Origin: Anoplolepis gracilipes
Lineage: Eukaryota; Arthropoda; Insecta; Hymenoptera; Formicidae
Length of the DNA: 64,000 bases
Direction: 5' to 3'
Assembly (NCBI RefSeq): GCF_047496725.1
Contig: NC_132985.1
Coordinates: forward strand, 2,320,001 to 2,384,000
A program made the translations under genes and the position numbers. Position 1 is the stretch's first letter, and each line of letters begins with the position of its first letter. Below, in pieces: positions 37,456 through 51,700 of the stretch. The notes beneath the pieces are model-generated. The model worked only from the letters and a program-made list of their open reading frames with translations. It was not told where the DNA came from and did not search any database.

Positions 37456-40049
37456 CTTTATTCCCGGTCGTAGTAGCAGCAAAGTCAAAAGATAATCGCG
37501 AAATGGAGAGACTTTTGCTGAACGACACCATGTACATAGTATGTATTATAGCTCAAAACGCAGATGTAAGCAATCCTCTCTTGAACTTAATAAATAACGA
37601 CAATATATGAACGTAAAAAGAAAAAGGGTATTTTATTTCATCTAAATTATTATTGTTTATATTTATTTATTGATATGCAAAATTGAATAAATTTTATTTC
37701 GTAGAGACAACAGAAGCATTAGCACAGCAATAGTAATCGCATATATATTCGTTAAAAACAATGAAAAAGATAATAAAAAATATGACATGTGCAATACAAC
37801 AGTACACTATTGTGCAAATGTTTTAATTTCAATTTAATATAGAAAAATTGTTATTTTATTATAATTATAGTCAAAAGATGCAATAAATAATTTCTTGATA
37901 TTAAAAATAAAAATTAAGCTTCTTTTAAGAGAAACATTCTTCTGTATGATAATATATAAAGATAATAATCAGTCAAAGTAATTACTTAGATTTCAGTACT
38001 TTAGAATTGAAATAATTAGTGTCGGAAATTCGAAAAAGATATCGTGTGATTAAATAATACAGTCAAATTCGCTCTACATGATACTGATTGATTTAATTTC
38101 GAAATGTTGGATTAATCGCAATGTAATTTTTGACATGAAATGTCGATTTTAAATGTAATATGTTAATTTGCGGGGTAATACAAGCAGGAAATTCGACAAT
38201 CTTGACTTGTGAATTAAATAGGTAAACAACATTGCTAAAAAGCGCGGGAACACTAATATTATCGACATTATTGGATTAAATATTGATTGTTTTCGAGTAC
38301 TCACTGTGAGATAAATTTCGCATCTCGCATCCTGATTCTTAATTCCATAGTTCAACGGGCACGAGAAGAAACTGTTTGCGTGACAAATAAACCGCATTAA
38401 ATCACTTATTCAATAAATCACTTCGTTCACAAAACTTTATACGACATAATCGGCGCGCGGTTCAAGTTTAACTGATTCCAACTTTAAAAAATTCAAGCGG
38501 GGCGTCTCATGCGCGCCACTCAAGAGTCTGAAAATAACCGAAAGAGCAGGCAGGCAACCTAGAATAAAAAAATAACCAAAGGGTGCCATTTTAAGCGAGA
38601 AAGTGTCCCTAAATAAAAAAGACAACATGATTGGCTACGCCATGTTTGTCACTTTTCGAATAAAGACTGTGTTCGGGAATTATTGCCATATCTCTTATCA
38701 TCCTTGTTCCGAATATTAGCAGTAATTCTAGAACATAATGAGATTTCAAACTGAAGTCATATAAGAAAAATATATATGTTGTCTGTTTTATAATAAAATG
38801 ATTTTATACCTGCTTTTGAATATAAAAATAATATAAAACTATAATGTAAAGAAAATCCACAATATTCATAATATGATGTACTACTTCAGTATTTTTATAT
38901 TTGTTAAAAATTTGTATAAATACATTTTTCTCACTAAGTTATTTTCAGATGCTTATAAATAAAATTATAAATAAAACCTCGAAAAAAAGCATCGAGAAAG
39001 GCTTAAAAGAAGAAACAAAAAAGCAGTAGATTTCGAATACAAAAGAATACTAAATTAACCTATGCCGTTTGTTGGAGTCGGTTTAGAAAAAAAGATCAAT
39101 CGTGTTAATCTTTCTCTTTTTTTATGTTTATTTAATTAATGTACAAACTGGGCACACGCTGGTGTGTTTATACATTATGTTAAAAATAGTGAAATAGATA
39201 ATCTAATATGACACGCGTAATGTAACAGTCCGACGATGTAAGTTAGTCTATGAGAATTAAACAATTTTATTTGAACAATTATTTATGTGTGCCCAGCTTT
39301 TATACTTATTACGTTTTATCGACACGCCTATCGCTCAAATATTGTACAAACGTACGTCCCTTTGCAATTTGTTTGTCGCACATAGACATGACAATGGAAT
39401 TTCTTAGATAAAGTAGCTTTTATTATAAGAGATATATATAAGAGAAAAAGTACATATAGATTTTTATATAGATAATATCGTACATACTGTGTGCTATACA
39501 AACAAAGTGAAATTTATGTAAAGACATAAAACTCTGTACTTTTTCTTAAAAGTGATGTTAAATCTTTTTTACAGGTACAATCTTGTAATTCATTATATTG
39601 AAAAATCTCTATTAACTTTGTAATATACTAACTGTTCCTCCGTAATAGGTACACAAAATATTTTAATTCAAACTCGAACTAACGATAATACAGAACGATT
39701 CCTATACATTACAACAATTACACATCAAAAACTTTGTTTTGTATTTTTCTAATTATTATCGAGAATAGGTATAAATGTAAATCAAAGCACCGTATCAAAA
39801 TATATAATTTTATAAAAAAAGAAATTATTTTTTTACAAACAAATATCTAGATCTCAGAGCACAATTATTTACGGTAACATTCATTGCCAGATCCTTGCGT
39901 CAAGTTCTACATTAAATTTTTAATCTAGAATTAAAATTCTTAAAGTTATAAAATAAAAATATATTTTTCGAAAATATATTATTTTTATCTTTTAGTTACG
40001 ACTGGCAATGCGACGTAAAGAGACTCGAAACAAAAATATAAAGAGGCAC

Positions 40050-40055
40050 TTTATT
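40050..40055 (-). terminator. Candidate poly(A) signal of tetraspanin 1
   Basis: TTTATT on the + strand reads AATAAA on the - strand, about 190 bases after the tetraspanin stop codon. Confidence 0.4.
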
Positions 40056-40245
40056 TTACACCTGTTTGTTTGAAAAGAAAAAAGTAATTTAATTTAGTCT
40101 ATCGTGTATGTAAAGCGTATGTATTGTATATGTAAATATTTTATCACATCTTATAGGCGAATATACGCTGATGGTATAGATAAAAACGTTGTTGCGTATT
40201 AAGAAGCTTCTCCCCTGAAGCAGTATCCTTTGCGATGCTCCACTT

Positions 40246-40320
40246 TTATACGCTGTAGCCCCTGCGTTCGGCGTTCTTTATGGAATTTGCCAGACATAAC
40301 GCAAAGATGATGCCGATTAG
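40246..40320 (-). CDS. Tetraspanin 1 coding exon 5 (TM4 end, tail)
   Basis: The acceptor is ttcgcag. It encodes LIGIIFALCLANSIKNAERR and GYSV-stop. Confidence 0.92.
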   Translation of the reverse strand, partial: LIGIIFALCLANSIKNAERRGYSV

Positions 40321-43300
40321 CTGCGAAAAAAATTGAATAACACATGTATACATTACTGCAAAATATTCATACCTGAGAGCAAACAATTTATTATGTTAAA
40401 TATTATATTTGAATATTATAATGATAAAAAAGAAATTTTTTTGCACTCAGATAGATCGAAAATTCAATATATCTTCAATATATATAAAATAATTTTCTCG
40501 GTTTTATTTAATTTTTTTTATAAACTCGTGCACTCGCAAAACTTATTTACCTCGATTGCAGCGATACCCAGAGCGATACCACCTAATACCGAGCATGCCT
40601 TTTTAAACAGTTCTTTCAGTTCGCCTACGCAACCGTTTTTGTAACTGTTAAACGATTCACATGTTGTTCCTGGATCTTTGCCGCAGCAACTTCCCGGGAT
40701 GGTGGTCTGAAGCCTCTCGTCAAAATCTCTATAGCTGTCAATGCCACAGCATTCCAACTGTAAAAATTTATTTTATAGAAATATTGACTATTTATAAACC
40801 CAAAAACATATTTATATATTTAAATTATTTTAGATATTATATGCAGTTTTTATTCAAAATCTCTAATAATATTTTACTGAACTAGGAGCTAGAAAGCCAA
40901 AGGTTCGAATAACATCGCACATAAAATATTATCTTGTGCAAAAAAGGTTATTATTATAAAAGGCAGTCTTACTTCCTTTTGTATCATATCTACAAATTCA
41001 ACAATTTCTTTGTTCCCTGATGTGTATTTGTCAAAGACGTTCCTTGTATATTCGTCCTTAAAATCGATGTCATTGGCATTCTTCAGTATGACAAACGCGT
41101 AAATAGCGACAGCCACTTGTATGATCAGAATCGTTAAAAGTAAAGTTGCAAACTGTGTGGAAGAAACATATTGTTAACAATGCAACAAATTCATGTAAAC
41201 ATATTCTTGAAATAATGGATAAATAAGACAGAAACTAAATATAAGTTATGAAAATAAAAGTAAATGTAATAAATTTGTCTTTACGCGCGTTTCTTCTTAA
41301 TTTCACAATAAGTTAATTTCAGTTCTATAGTATTTTTAAATTTATAAATGTATTAAATCTAATGTTTTATTTTTGTTTAAAATTTAAGTTACAATACACT
41401 TAATATATGTAAAAACAGGCCAAGGTCGAAATTTGCTGAGAGGTTTACCGTGACGATCATGCAGTGACTCTCGCGAATTGCTCCGCAGCATCCGAAGAAG
41501 GCGATGACAAATATGATGCTGCCAATAACAATCAATGTTATTGACGGAAATACAAGATCACCAGTAACTTCTTTTATCTCCTCGGCATATTTTTGATCGC
41601 CTATACGCACTAAAACGCCCACGACTAAGATGGCCAGACCGCATAACTGTAATAAGAAATTTCGTATTCATACATTATATAATCATCGTCCAATCATATA
41701 TTTTCAGTACCTTTTTATTTTCTATAATTTAACTCTTTTTTGCTATTATTAATATAATTTCATGATACGCTTTACTTTGTTAATAAAGCTTTATAATATA
41801 CTTTTCGCTATACAAGACGAGGATGATTATTTCACAATTTTCTTTTTTAGATAATCATGGAGATAATAATGATCGCAACGTGTATATAAAAATTACGACA
41901 GTATGTTATATGTTATTACATTACAAATATATGACAATGTGAATTATTATAATATTCACGAATGTATAAAATTTTTTCTAAGCAATTTTTAATATATTTG
42001 TGTATGCATTTATACAGTATTTTTGATCTCGCTATTACTTGAATATATAATCATCAGAAAAATATAGAAAGAGAAAAAAAACCAATATATCAGTCAAATC
42101 GTACGTGTTTTAAGGCGAGGTTGGCACTCGATTATGGCCAATTGCTGATTGCTATTAGCTGTTATTGCCAAGTATGCGTTCAACATTGTTGGCTATATAT
42201 AATGTAGGACAGAAATAGATCGAATATATAAATCAACGTACATTTACTAATATTTACGTTGAACATTCAGATGTCTGGAAATCAACCTTGAAACATTGCC
42301 TACGCCTTATTTTTATGTATTGCTATGATATATGATGTGGTCGATCTTGAGATCGCCGCAGGTGGACTAATGCACTTATTAAGTACGTAAGTGAAACGCT
42401 TCGAATGCGTTTGTTCGATCGATCGCTTCAACATCTTTAATAATTTCCGCCCTAGTTTCAGAACGATCAGAACTGTATTGTAAAGTACATCGTGTATAAA
42501 ATGACACATGAAAAAGTACAGCCTAATAAGAAAAGAGGAGAACAATAGATTCTCAGAATAGTGATGATGTCACTGGAGTTTTATTGGTGATTAAATAAAA
42601 AAGCGATAATAACGGTTCATAATTAATCGCTTGCGTTACAATTTTAATTACTATTTATTTTATTTCGGGACTCGCTGAGCAGTTTTGCAATTGGTTGGGA
42701 AACACTGTTGCAGAGAACATTTTATTACCGCGGGGTATCGAAATCATATACAACGAATCAGTATGAATGATCACGTATACATCGTACGCACGTGTGCGCC
42801 GCGATGACATCATCGTATTTGTTCTTGGGGAATCCACTTCCAAATTACACATGCTTGGCGTCGCCGGGGTCGTCTTCACAAAGGGCTTCCATCAAAACAA
42901 CTCGTACTTCCGTATTTCCGTTGCCAATTGCCCTAATTTCGGTTAAAGTTAAAAGTAATGCTTTCAGCTAAATTTTTGTAAATTTTGATCACTTTTAAAA
43001 TGAAGTATACGAAGAGAGTATGAAAGTTTCAAGAAAAAGCAAGACAGATTTTTCATGCGGTTACTATATATATTGATCGATAAGACAAGTATCGATCGAA
43101 CGGTTAGGATAAAGTCCGAATTAAATATTTACTCACGTCCAGAAAACGTCATGATTCAGTTCATTGCACAATATTCGCGAACGCGACATATAGATTTTTC
43201 GATATGCATTATAAATTTGACATAACAATGATAAATAACAGAAATATTTCTAATACGCGAAAGATACAATATATAAGAATGCAAAAATATTTCATGCTCT

Positions 43301-44963
43301 TCTTTGATAAAATTAATATTGATTTTAAAAGTACTTGAAGTATAACATATAGATAATGCGATAAGTAATCTATCAAATGTAGACTTCTCTTATGTCATTT
43401 ATAAAATTAAAAAGAATTAATAATAATCTGAAATACACGTATCATAAAACTTTCTGTAGCGCAGATAATTTCGGATAACAAACAAAAAGAACAATTAATC
43501 AGTATCCGATAACAAATCAGTGAGTTGTGAGTTTATTTTCAGGATTAGGTTTTGCACGCAGAATAAATTCATACGTCAAACTTTTGACAAAATCAACGAA
43601 TGAGTTTAACATAATATTACAATTACAATTCTTTTAACAAAATACGTATGAGATGGTAATATAATACGATTATTTTATTATTTTTTGTTTTCGTGTATTA
43701 TCTCATTTTCCTCTTTCGTAAAATTTCAAAAAATGTACAAAAACAGAAAACTGTTTTCTAATATACTTAGTACAGAATTTTTTTAATTCGTTAAAATAGT
43801 ATGAAGAGAGAATATGTGTGCATCGAGAGATATAATCGTGAGTATGTAAACACGTGTGACGTTATAATTATAGAAAATGATACACTCGGGAAATGCCCGC
43901 ATCGCTCGCATTAGCCTGCTTGGCATCGGGAAACTTGACGAAGAATGAAAATTACAAATTACAATTTTATGAAATGCACGTGATATACAGGAAACTCGCG
44001 CGCAAAGCTGTACGAAAATGATATGTAACGCGATTCGAGCACGAAGTAACAAAAAGATAGTAGCTTCCCCTATTGTCATTTTAATCATGCAATCATTATC
44101 AAAACTGCCTCATTTTTATCATCATTGAAATAAAACGATGATAAGCAGCTTGTGGTTTCGCCAATATCAAAAATAAAAATCGTGCATAAGGAAGAAATAT
44201 CTTTAACTGTAAAAATAAAACTCATTGTCAGCATAAATAATCCTTCAGCGGAGGCGACAAGCTAGAATAATCAATGTTAAAAAAATAATTTCTTTTTAAC
44301 GATAGAAAAGGTTAAATATATTCTCTCTAATTGAACAAATAGTGAGATAAATAGTCTTTTGATTATTTTTATTTAAACCCGATATTAATCAGTTATAATT
44401 TAATATTAGATGTAATTAAGATATATTAATTTGTGAGAAATAATATTTTAATAAAAAAATTTGGAAGTTTAATTTGTAAATAGGATATTGATTCTGAAAC
44501 GTTGGCAAATCGTAATCCTATAATCTTTTTCTCGGAATGATATAATCGCGTTCACAATAAATATATCGTTTAGATAACATTTCACTGTAATTAACCATTA
44601 TTAATAATCAGAAACAAACATGTCACAAAAATGATCGATAACATGACATATGATTCATTCTGTAATAAAAGAAAAATTATGCAGACATACGAAAACAAAA
44701 TTAAATTAAAATGCTAGTTTTAATTGTACAAAATTTAGAATTATTTTTTTAATATAAGTTAAAAATTACATTTGCATTGTTTATTAATCACATTTAATTT
44801 TCAGCGTACTTATCTTGTTAAAATTATCTTGTAAAATAATTTATTATTCGAAGAAGTTTAAATTAATTAAAAAATGAGATCTATTATTTGTGTGTTCGGA
44901 AAATTTCATCTATTTTTTTTGAGAGATATTAGTTTTATTAAGTTATTATAGATGTATATATAA

Positions 44964-45015
<52 letters not shown>

Positions 45016-48000
45016 TCTGCCTTCAATGTTAATTGTAAGTAGTTTCGTATCTATTCGGATAAAACATTTGCTCTTACGAATTGCTTAGGAAAACAAGATT
45101 GTCGAATACATCAGTATTTCACATTACATTTTCTTGGCACTGCACTCATGTTGCACAAGATTGCGTAACCAATCTGGAAAAATCGATAATAGAGAGATAA
45201 ATGCTAACGGAAACGGCATCTTGGTGTTGTGACTTTTGCAAAAAAAAAAAGACGCAATTATACGCGTAACAGGAAACGTATACATGTGCACTATGATGAA
45301 AGAATATGATCTTTCTGTTGGATGTATTTATATCAAGAATATAAAGGAGCTGATATAATAGAGTATTGTTATATGTACGTGCAATTTTTATTATTAAGTA
45401 CGATAAAAGAAAGAAATAAGAATATTTTCATATATCTAGAGAACTAATTCATTAACAAAAAAAGTTCATGTTTTATTTTAAAGCATCAATGTTTTTTTAC
45501 GTGTATATAACAATAAAATTTTTTCTAAATGTGTGTGTGTGTGTGTGTGATACTTATCTAAATTAATAGTTAAATAATAAATTTAATAGTAATGACTTAG
45601 CACGTCACAATACGTTTTTTGCGCACAAATTATGCAAATATATGTAACTCCTAGTTGCTTTATAATTTAAACAATGCTGTTATTAAATAATCTAAATCTA
45701 GAGTAGATATAAAATTGGAAAAACCTGATCTTGATAATAAAAAAAATAGTTAAAAAAGAAATAAGTAGCATTTATATAACCGTTATGTAATAAAAAGAAT
45801 CTAATGAAGTTACATTAGTTTCACTCACAAATGGATAATCGATAAAAGTCATCGAATGATTCTATTCATAATTATAAATAAGTGCTTAATTAATTTGTAA
45901 ACAGAATATTCTCTTTGTGTTATCCAGACAGGTTACAGACAATGCCTCGAGCTATCAACAGAAAATTTACATTTGCAATAATATTTCTCAATATATTTCG
46001 TTGCAATGATATATGGCTGTTTATCTCTCGGCAAATGACTAAAATTAACCAGACTAAACAAATGTTTTGTAAAGGAAATAAATCATGCACTCCAGAAAAT
46101 TAATTTGCGAGAACAAATCGGGGAACGTTATTAGAAATTGACAAAATCGCTCTCAAGAAAGCAACTATCTTTCTTTTGGAATTATCTGACCTTTTCGTGA
46201 CAGATTCTCTCACGAAAAGTTTAGGGATCTCGTGTAATAAACGCGTGTTATTGTACACGAAACTGATCGATTGTGATTCCTTCAAAAAAAAAAAAAAAAA
46301 AAAACACGATAGAGATTCAGATCTTCCCGAAAGAATCAAATAAATTTTAATTATCCAAGTAGGAAATAATAAATGTAAGAAAGGAAAAGTATGTAAAATA
46401 TCTACAAAATTTTTGATCAAAATAAAATTCTTGGCGAAATTGATAAACGTCTGATTTCTAGACAATTCGATGTACAATTAAATCTTACCAAACAAATAAA
46501 TGTCAAAGTAAAAATTTCAAATTTATTTCGTTAGAATGTCTATAATATATAATATTAATAAATATTACTGGTAGTTAATAATTATAATATATTACTATTA
46601 GTTGACATGCTTTGTAATTATAATTTTCTCTTCATTAGTTCATGGAAAATTTCTTATGCGATCGATACATTTACGTTCTTCTTTTTGTCACGATAAAAAA
46701 AATATCTCGCGACAGGAAAAAATGTTTTTCCTCGGTCTATTGCTGCTGCTAAAGTTCGTTTGTCATTGCATAGCTGAGCAAAATATGTTTGTTAATTTTA
46801 GAGTCACTCTATGTATATATAGATCTGGTTTACTTCTATGAAACAAATACATCTATCGTCGATACATGACAGATGAATAAATAACACAAACAAGACGATA
46901 TTAAATTTACCATAAACTTCAACGAACACGAATGTTGATGATAAGCAATGTTATGAGTTATCGCAAATCAATTACTCGATTAATCTAATAGATCTTTTTT
47001 ATTAGTAGAATTTTTATTATAAGAATCTATTCCAACTGATGCGGATAATTATGCCAATATATTATAAGAACATCAGACAATGAAATTATATATTTACATC
47101 GAATGTATTTGAATTGAACTAAAGTTGAATATCATATTAATTTTTAAGATAATATATCTAGCAGTGACATTTTTTAAATTAAATCATATATTAAATTTAC
47201 GACCATAGAAATTACAGATTGGAAAAAAATAGCCATATTGAAAATACATAAAATGTAGGATTTTACGACGTTCCACAATCACATAGCTACTGTTATTATT
47301 AGATATCTCCTGGGATGTATCTTCTTTTTTTTTAAGCGCTTTTACGATAACGAATAGTGATTTAAATTTTAGTATACTTATACCATCATGTATTGACTTT
47401 CGACGAAAGTAAAAGATGCGAGAGATAATTTCTCACCCAACACGACCCTTTTATCTTGTGACGACACGACAAAAAAACGAGTACGCGAACGTTTGGTAAA
47501 ATTCAACATGCGAAGACTATGCAAGAAGGAAGAAAACAAGAAGGAAGACCTTGGAAGCAGTAAGAAACAACCGTTGTGTTCAGGTAAGCAAGCTGGGCGG
47601 AAAGGGAGATCGTAAAAAAGAATTATCTACCTGACCAACGTTGTGATCTCTGAAATATATCGAATGAAAATCTCCCATAGAAATTATAATACTTCCCACA
47701 AAATTATGTTATCGGTTAATCGAGATATTATTCGCTAAAGAAAATATATTCGCTCTTTTCCTGAATTGATATCAGTTTCCGCGAAGAAAATGTCACGCAA
47801 TTGTAATTTTTAAAGCAATTGCGTGACGTTAAAGAACTTAATGATACTTTGGTGAAACGTGATACAGGTATCTCTTTTTATTTTATTCTTCTGATATGCA
47901 ATACATAATGCATGATTTTCGTTACAACTTTACTACCTCATTCAACGAACTCATTCTTCAAAACTTTATTTTCATTCATGATTTACTATAGATATCATTT

Positions 48001-49607
48001 TAATTTATTCTCACGCATAATGGGACTCAAAAGCCAGAAAGATGAAAGAAAATTAAGAATGCTACTGCTAATGATAACAGGATTAATTGCGATAATGATG
48101 AATGCAATGATTGGACGATGACTTTATCGATCGATAAGTCACACAACAATAAATCGTTTTATTGTCTGTCATAAATTGAAAGTTACAAAAAGTATAAACT
48201 ATACTTTTCTCTTTCGTGATAATAAATTATATGTAATATTATATATATAAAGATTTGACTTCTGATTTCATCTAAATTAAGCAAAATGTTACTACTTTCT
48301 GTGATAGCAATGATCATCCAGATAAATGTTATTGATAACGTGCAAAAATGTATCAATATTCGCGATCGAAAAATGTAACAGGTACAAAAGTGGAGATATG
48401 TAATACGTTAAATTACGGCGTTTTTACATGACATGGCGTTGTCAACCTTGGGTTTTTCTTATCGCTATGAGTCAGTCGCGTTTACGCAAAAGCAGTATTA
48501 TATATTAAAAGCTGACTCACATATAAACCTGATTTCGTTTTTCCCCTCTGCAAAAACAAATTACCGTGCATATTTTTGTACTCAATGTTTAGATGTCACT
48601 AAATTATTAAAAGCCATTAGATGTTTTACTATAATCATTAGACATTTAAAAGGAAAATATGCAAATATGTAGAACGTATGATCTTTCATATACTAACAAG
48701 TTGCTTTTGTATCGTCAATAATTACAAGCAATTATAAGCAAAATAGCGGCTTAAGAGCGTTTATAGTCTTTATTTAAAGAAATTCTCAAATTAAAAGAGA
48801 GAAAATACTTGCAAAATTCAAAATGTCAATATAATGATAATCTCATATATTATTCTACTACAAGTAATCTTATCTATTTCGCGAACGCAAACAAAAGGAA
48901 ACGCATAAAAACTTTGTTAGAATGAACCTCTCAATATAACGTGTAACAATTGAAATGGTCACGCATGTAATCGCCGACGAGACACGCGATTCATACATTT
49001 CAAGGACGAAAACACCCGATTAAGCAACAGCATTACCGACGAATTCGCGGAACGAGCCGGTAAACAAAATATGAAGAATTTGTTATGTATATACAAGAGA
49101 GAGGAGTGGCACATGCTAGATATTTTCGTATACGCATTTACGGCGTAGATGCACCACCGTTCAACCTCGAGCCTGATCTTCGGAAAGACATCGATAAAAG
49201 AGAAACAGAGATTTGCGTTCTTATATATTTTTGACCTGCTTTTGTAGGCCTAAAAGTAGTCTTTACAACCTGAGAAACTCGGGGACCTTCGAGAGACCTT
49301 CAGCCAGAGCGAACGAATAAGACTTTTGACGACTTTGTAGTCAAAAAAAAAAAAAAACAAAAAAAAAAGAGAGATAAAACACTTCTAATGTAACCTTCGT
49401 CCGATATGTAATCTTTAAGTTAGACATTTTTATGCAAATAACTATTGCTAAAGCATATAAATACGACACGATACGTCTCTCTAAGGTTATGATATCGTAT
49501 ACGAAACGGTCTCTCGCTCTCTCTTTCTTTTTATCACTGGCACTTACCACAAAGATAAAATTAAATATGAAGAGCAGGTACTTAATCATTCCCATTCCAC
49601 ACCCCAT
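40246..49607 (-). CDS. Tetraspanin 1 (CD63/Tsp42E-like), 239 aa, 5 coding exons
   Basis: Coding exons in transcript order: 49607-49548, 41646-41449, 41152-40973, 40757-40551 and 40320-40246. All are phase 0 with GT..AG introns, starting MGCGMGMIKYLLFIFNFIFV. Four membrane segments are visible: residues about 10-33, 52-75 (with GCCGA), 86-110 and 198-225. The large extracellular loop (about 111-197) has the tetraspanin CCG (149-151), then SCCG (170-171), C179 and C189, i.e. six cysteines. No N-glycosylation sequon was seen in that loop. The short tail ends RRGYSV. Tetraspanins organise membrane microdomains with integrins and enzymes and often sit on late endosomes. The MGC start and overall form recall insect Tsp42E-cluster/CD63-like proteins; the exact orthologue cannot be told from here. 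Confidence 0.92.
40551..40757 (-). CDS. Tetraspanin 1 coding exon 4 (large loop, TM4)
   Basis: Begins LECCGIDSYRDFDE, contains all six loop cysteines, and ends in TM4 at ..GIAAIE|gtaaat. Confidence 0.95.
40973..41152 (-). CDS. Tetraspanin 1 coding exon 3 (TM3, start of large loop)
   Basis: The acceptor is acacag. It encodes FATLLLTILIIQVAVAIYAF (TM3) followed by a charged helix ending MIQKE|gtaaga. Confidence 0.95.
41449..41646 (-). CDS. Tetraspanin 1 coding exon 2 (TM1 end, small loop, TM2)
   Basis: The acceptor is attacag. It encodes LCGLAILVVGVLVRIGDQK.., then TM2 with FFGCCGAIRESHCMIVT, and the donor gtaaac. Confidence 0.95.
44972..45010. repeat. (TA)n microsatellite
   Basis: About nineteen TA dinucleotides within tetraspanin 1 intron 1. 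Confidence 0.9.
45531..45549. repeat. (GT)n microsatellite
   Basis: Nine to ten GT dinucleotides. Confidence 0.85.
47792..47827. repeat. Perfect hairpin, 12-bp arms, 12-nt loop
   Basis: GTCACGCAATTG at 47792-47803 is repeated as its exact reverse complement at 47816-47827. It is intronic in tetraspanin 1, about 1.8 kb downstream of exon 1. Confidence 0.85.
49548..49607 (-). CDS. Tetraspanin 1 coding exon 1
   Basis: Twenty codons from ATG, MGCGMGMIKYLLFIFNFIFV, ending at donor GTG|gtaagt in phase 0. This joins exon 2 to give ..FIFV-LCGLAIL.., the usual tetraspanin TM1 sequence. The 5' UTR and promoter probably lie at 49608-49900, where GC content rises. Confidence 0.92.
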
Positions 49608-49899
49608 CTTGGTCGTTGATTTTTTTAGCTCAGCGGCCACGTGGAGGAGAAGTTGTTTTACGGAGAACGATAAGACAGAATCTCGATTGCCGGCAGAATG
49701 AAGTCGCTTGCAACACAACACACACGATCGGTGGTTCGAATTTAACTGAACTATGCCAGATATCAGGTAGTGCAGCACCACTGGTACTTCGCGCGGCACG
49801 CGGCACCACCGCGACGATGACACACGAGTTTACCCGAAGCTAATCGAAAGGGCGTTTCGCGGTAAAATGACACGTGAGCGCGCTAGATTGCGCCAGATA

Positions 49900-51700
49900 T
49901 CGAAGTTTTTCGACGAATGCATTGATAAAATATTGTCCAATTCATATCATCTTGATGTTGTCAAAATAGCGATATTTTTCCTGTTATAATAACGAGTTTC
50001 ATATATTTCTAATTAATGCTACTGTAAATAATTCGGGATTATGCTGACAAGCAAAATAAATCGTTTTCTTTCTCTCTCTCTCTTTTACTCGCCGATGATT
50101 AAATAACAATAATATTACAAATTACAATATGCAAATAACATATATGCAAAAATGATGAGATTTAGTAGATGAGAAATACGTTTTAAGTTAATGCTATTTT
50201 AAATAATTATAGGGAATATCGTTTTAATAGGACAAATCTGAAATATGAACAAGAAAAATATAATTATTTAATAAAATAATTATTATTTAATCAATTAATA
50301 ATTTGATAAAACACAAATATCTATGTGATGTGTTATCATTTATTATATATTCTAATTGTGTTTAAGAAAATCAGGATCATCTTGATATCCGAAATTTTTT
50401 TCTCGAGTTAATTTTAGGTAGCATACAATACTGTTTCAATTTAATCTGTCACAATCTTATTTGCCAAAAATAAATGTCATTTTAAATTGTAATCAAACTT
50501 TCGAATTAATTTGATAGATTGTTAATTTTTATTTATGCTTGTAATTATAAAAAAATAATTAGCATTAAATCTAAATGTTTTATATGCTTTAAACTTTTAA
50601 ATTAAATTCAGAAAGAAATATCTTTACACGATTTTTAAAGAGGGATAAATCGAAATATAGATGACGTGATTGACGAGTATTTAGTCATCAAGATGACGTG
50701 CTACGTGACATCGCTCCAAAAATATGTGATTTTATTCTCATTGTACGAAATATTTCTTTAAATAAAGTAGATGAGAAATTTGTTTAAATATTCAGAAACT
50801 TATCTGAATAAAATTTGTTTTGCGTTTTAACTTTTTATTCATTTTTTGTTAATTATTTTTTTATTGTAAGTCAGATGTTTTGGCTGTGAGCATAAGGAAA
50901 GATAAGTATTAATGAGTACAAAATTGCCCAATAATATCAAAAAATCTTACTTAAATTCATTTTTCTTAAGTAAAATTACACATTCACGCGGTCTTTGTAT
51001 AAAATAGTTTCCATTTTTTCATACACACATATTACATTCTCAAAAATCATAAAAAATTTGCATGTAGTATTGAGTATACAACGAAAAGAATCCGAAAAGG
51101 AAAAACATAAATAAAATGGTATAAAATATATAAATATATGAATAAAAATAAAAGGGGAAAAGCTGCATTCAGACGATTATATTTTGTAGTTATTCGCTCT
51201 TATCCGGAAAGTAAACTTATCTCTTCTGATTGCGTTTCGTTAGTTTATCTGAAGTCAAGTGTTCTCAGACATTACACGATATACGTATATAATGTCAGGT
51301 GTTTATGTTACTCTATTTTTACTTGTTTCATTGATTAACAAAGCATTGCACTGTGCACTTGATTGCCTGTGTAATGACTTCTGTATTGGAAGATATCTTA
51401 AGTACAAAAACTGATCTAAAAGTAGGTGCAGACTTTGATTTGTGCTCACTATACGTTAAAAAAAAGAAATTTCTTACGAAATTTAATAAAAAGGTATTTC
51501 TTGAACAAAATTATAATATTAGCAGTAGAATAATAATATTACTAAATAAAATAAAAAATTAAAAAGATATAAAATTGAATTTAAAAAAGTCGATATGTTG
51601 ATCTATCATTAAAATGTAGCAACAACTAATAGTAAACAATAATTTAATTTTTTCAATCGCGAATATTTTCGCGTTCTATATCCGAAAAGTCAGCGAGGTA
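49900..51700. other. AT-rich spacer between the tetraspanin genes
   Basis: No supported gene. Open frames at 51138-51562 (+) are AT-rich and unlike any family I know. TTTATT at 51701-51706 reads AATAAA on the - strand, about 470 bases after the tetraspanin 2 stop, and may mark its 3' end. Confidence 0.55.

Larger units (their letters stand above)
35232..40049. other. Gene-poor intergenic region
   Basis: No supported coding region. It contains an inverted repeat at 35373-35450, a C-rich tract at 37439-37455 and some AATAAA motifs on the + strand. Open frames at 38149-38397 and 38437-38628 (- strand) have no recognisable family or splice context. Confidence 0.6.
41647..49547 (-). other. Tetraspanin 1 intron 1 (7.9 kb)
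   Basis: Strongly AT-rich. It contains a (TA)n tract, a short (GT)n tract, a poly(A) run near 46285-46304, a perfect hairpin at 47792-47827 and a near-palindrome with TATCGATCGATA around 48119-48140. I recognised no nested gene. Confidence 0.7.

Noticed and set aside
38149..38628. Two neighbouring - strand frames with hydrophobic segments
   Set aside because: No recognisable domain; isolated, and no matching splice sites found. Could be revisited with RNA data.
42300..44088. Several open frames on the - strand in tetraspanin 1 intron 1
   Set aside because: No family similarity and no phase-compatible link to exon 1 or 2, which already join perfectly.
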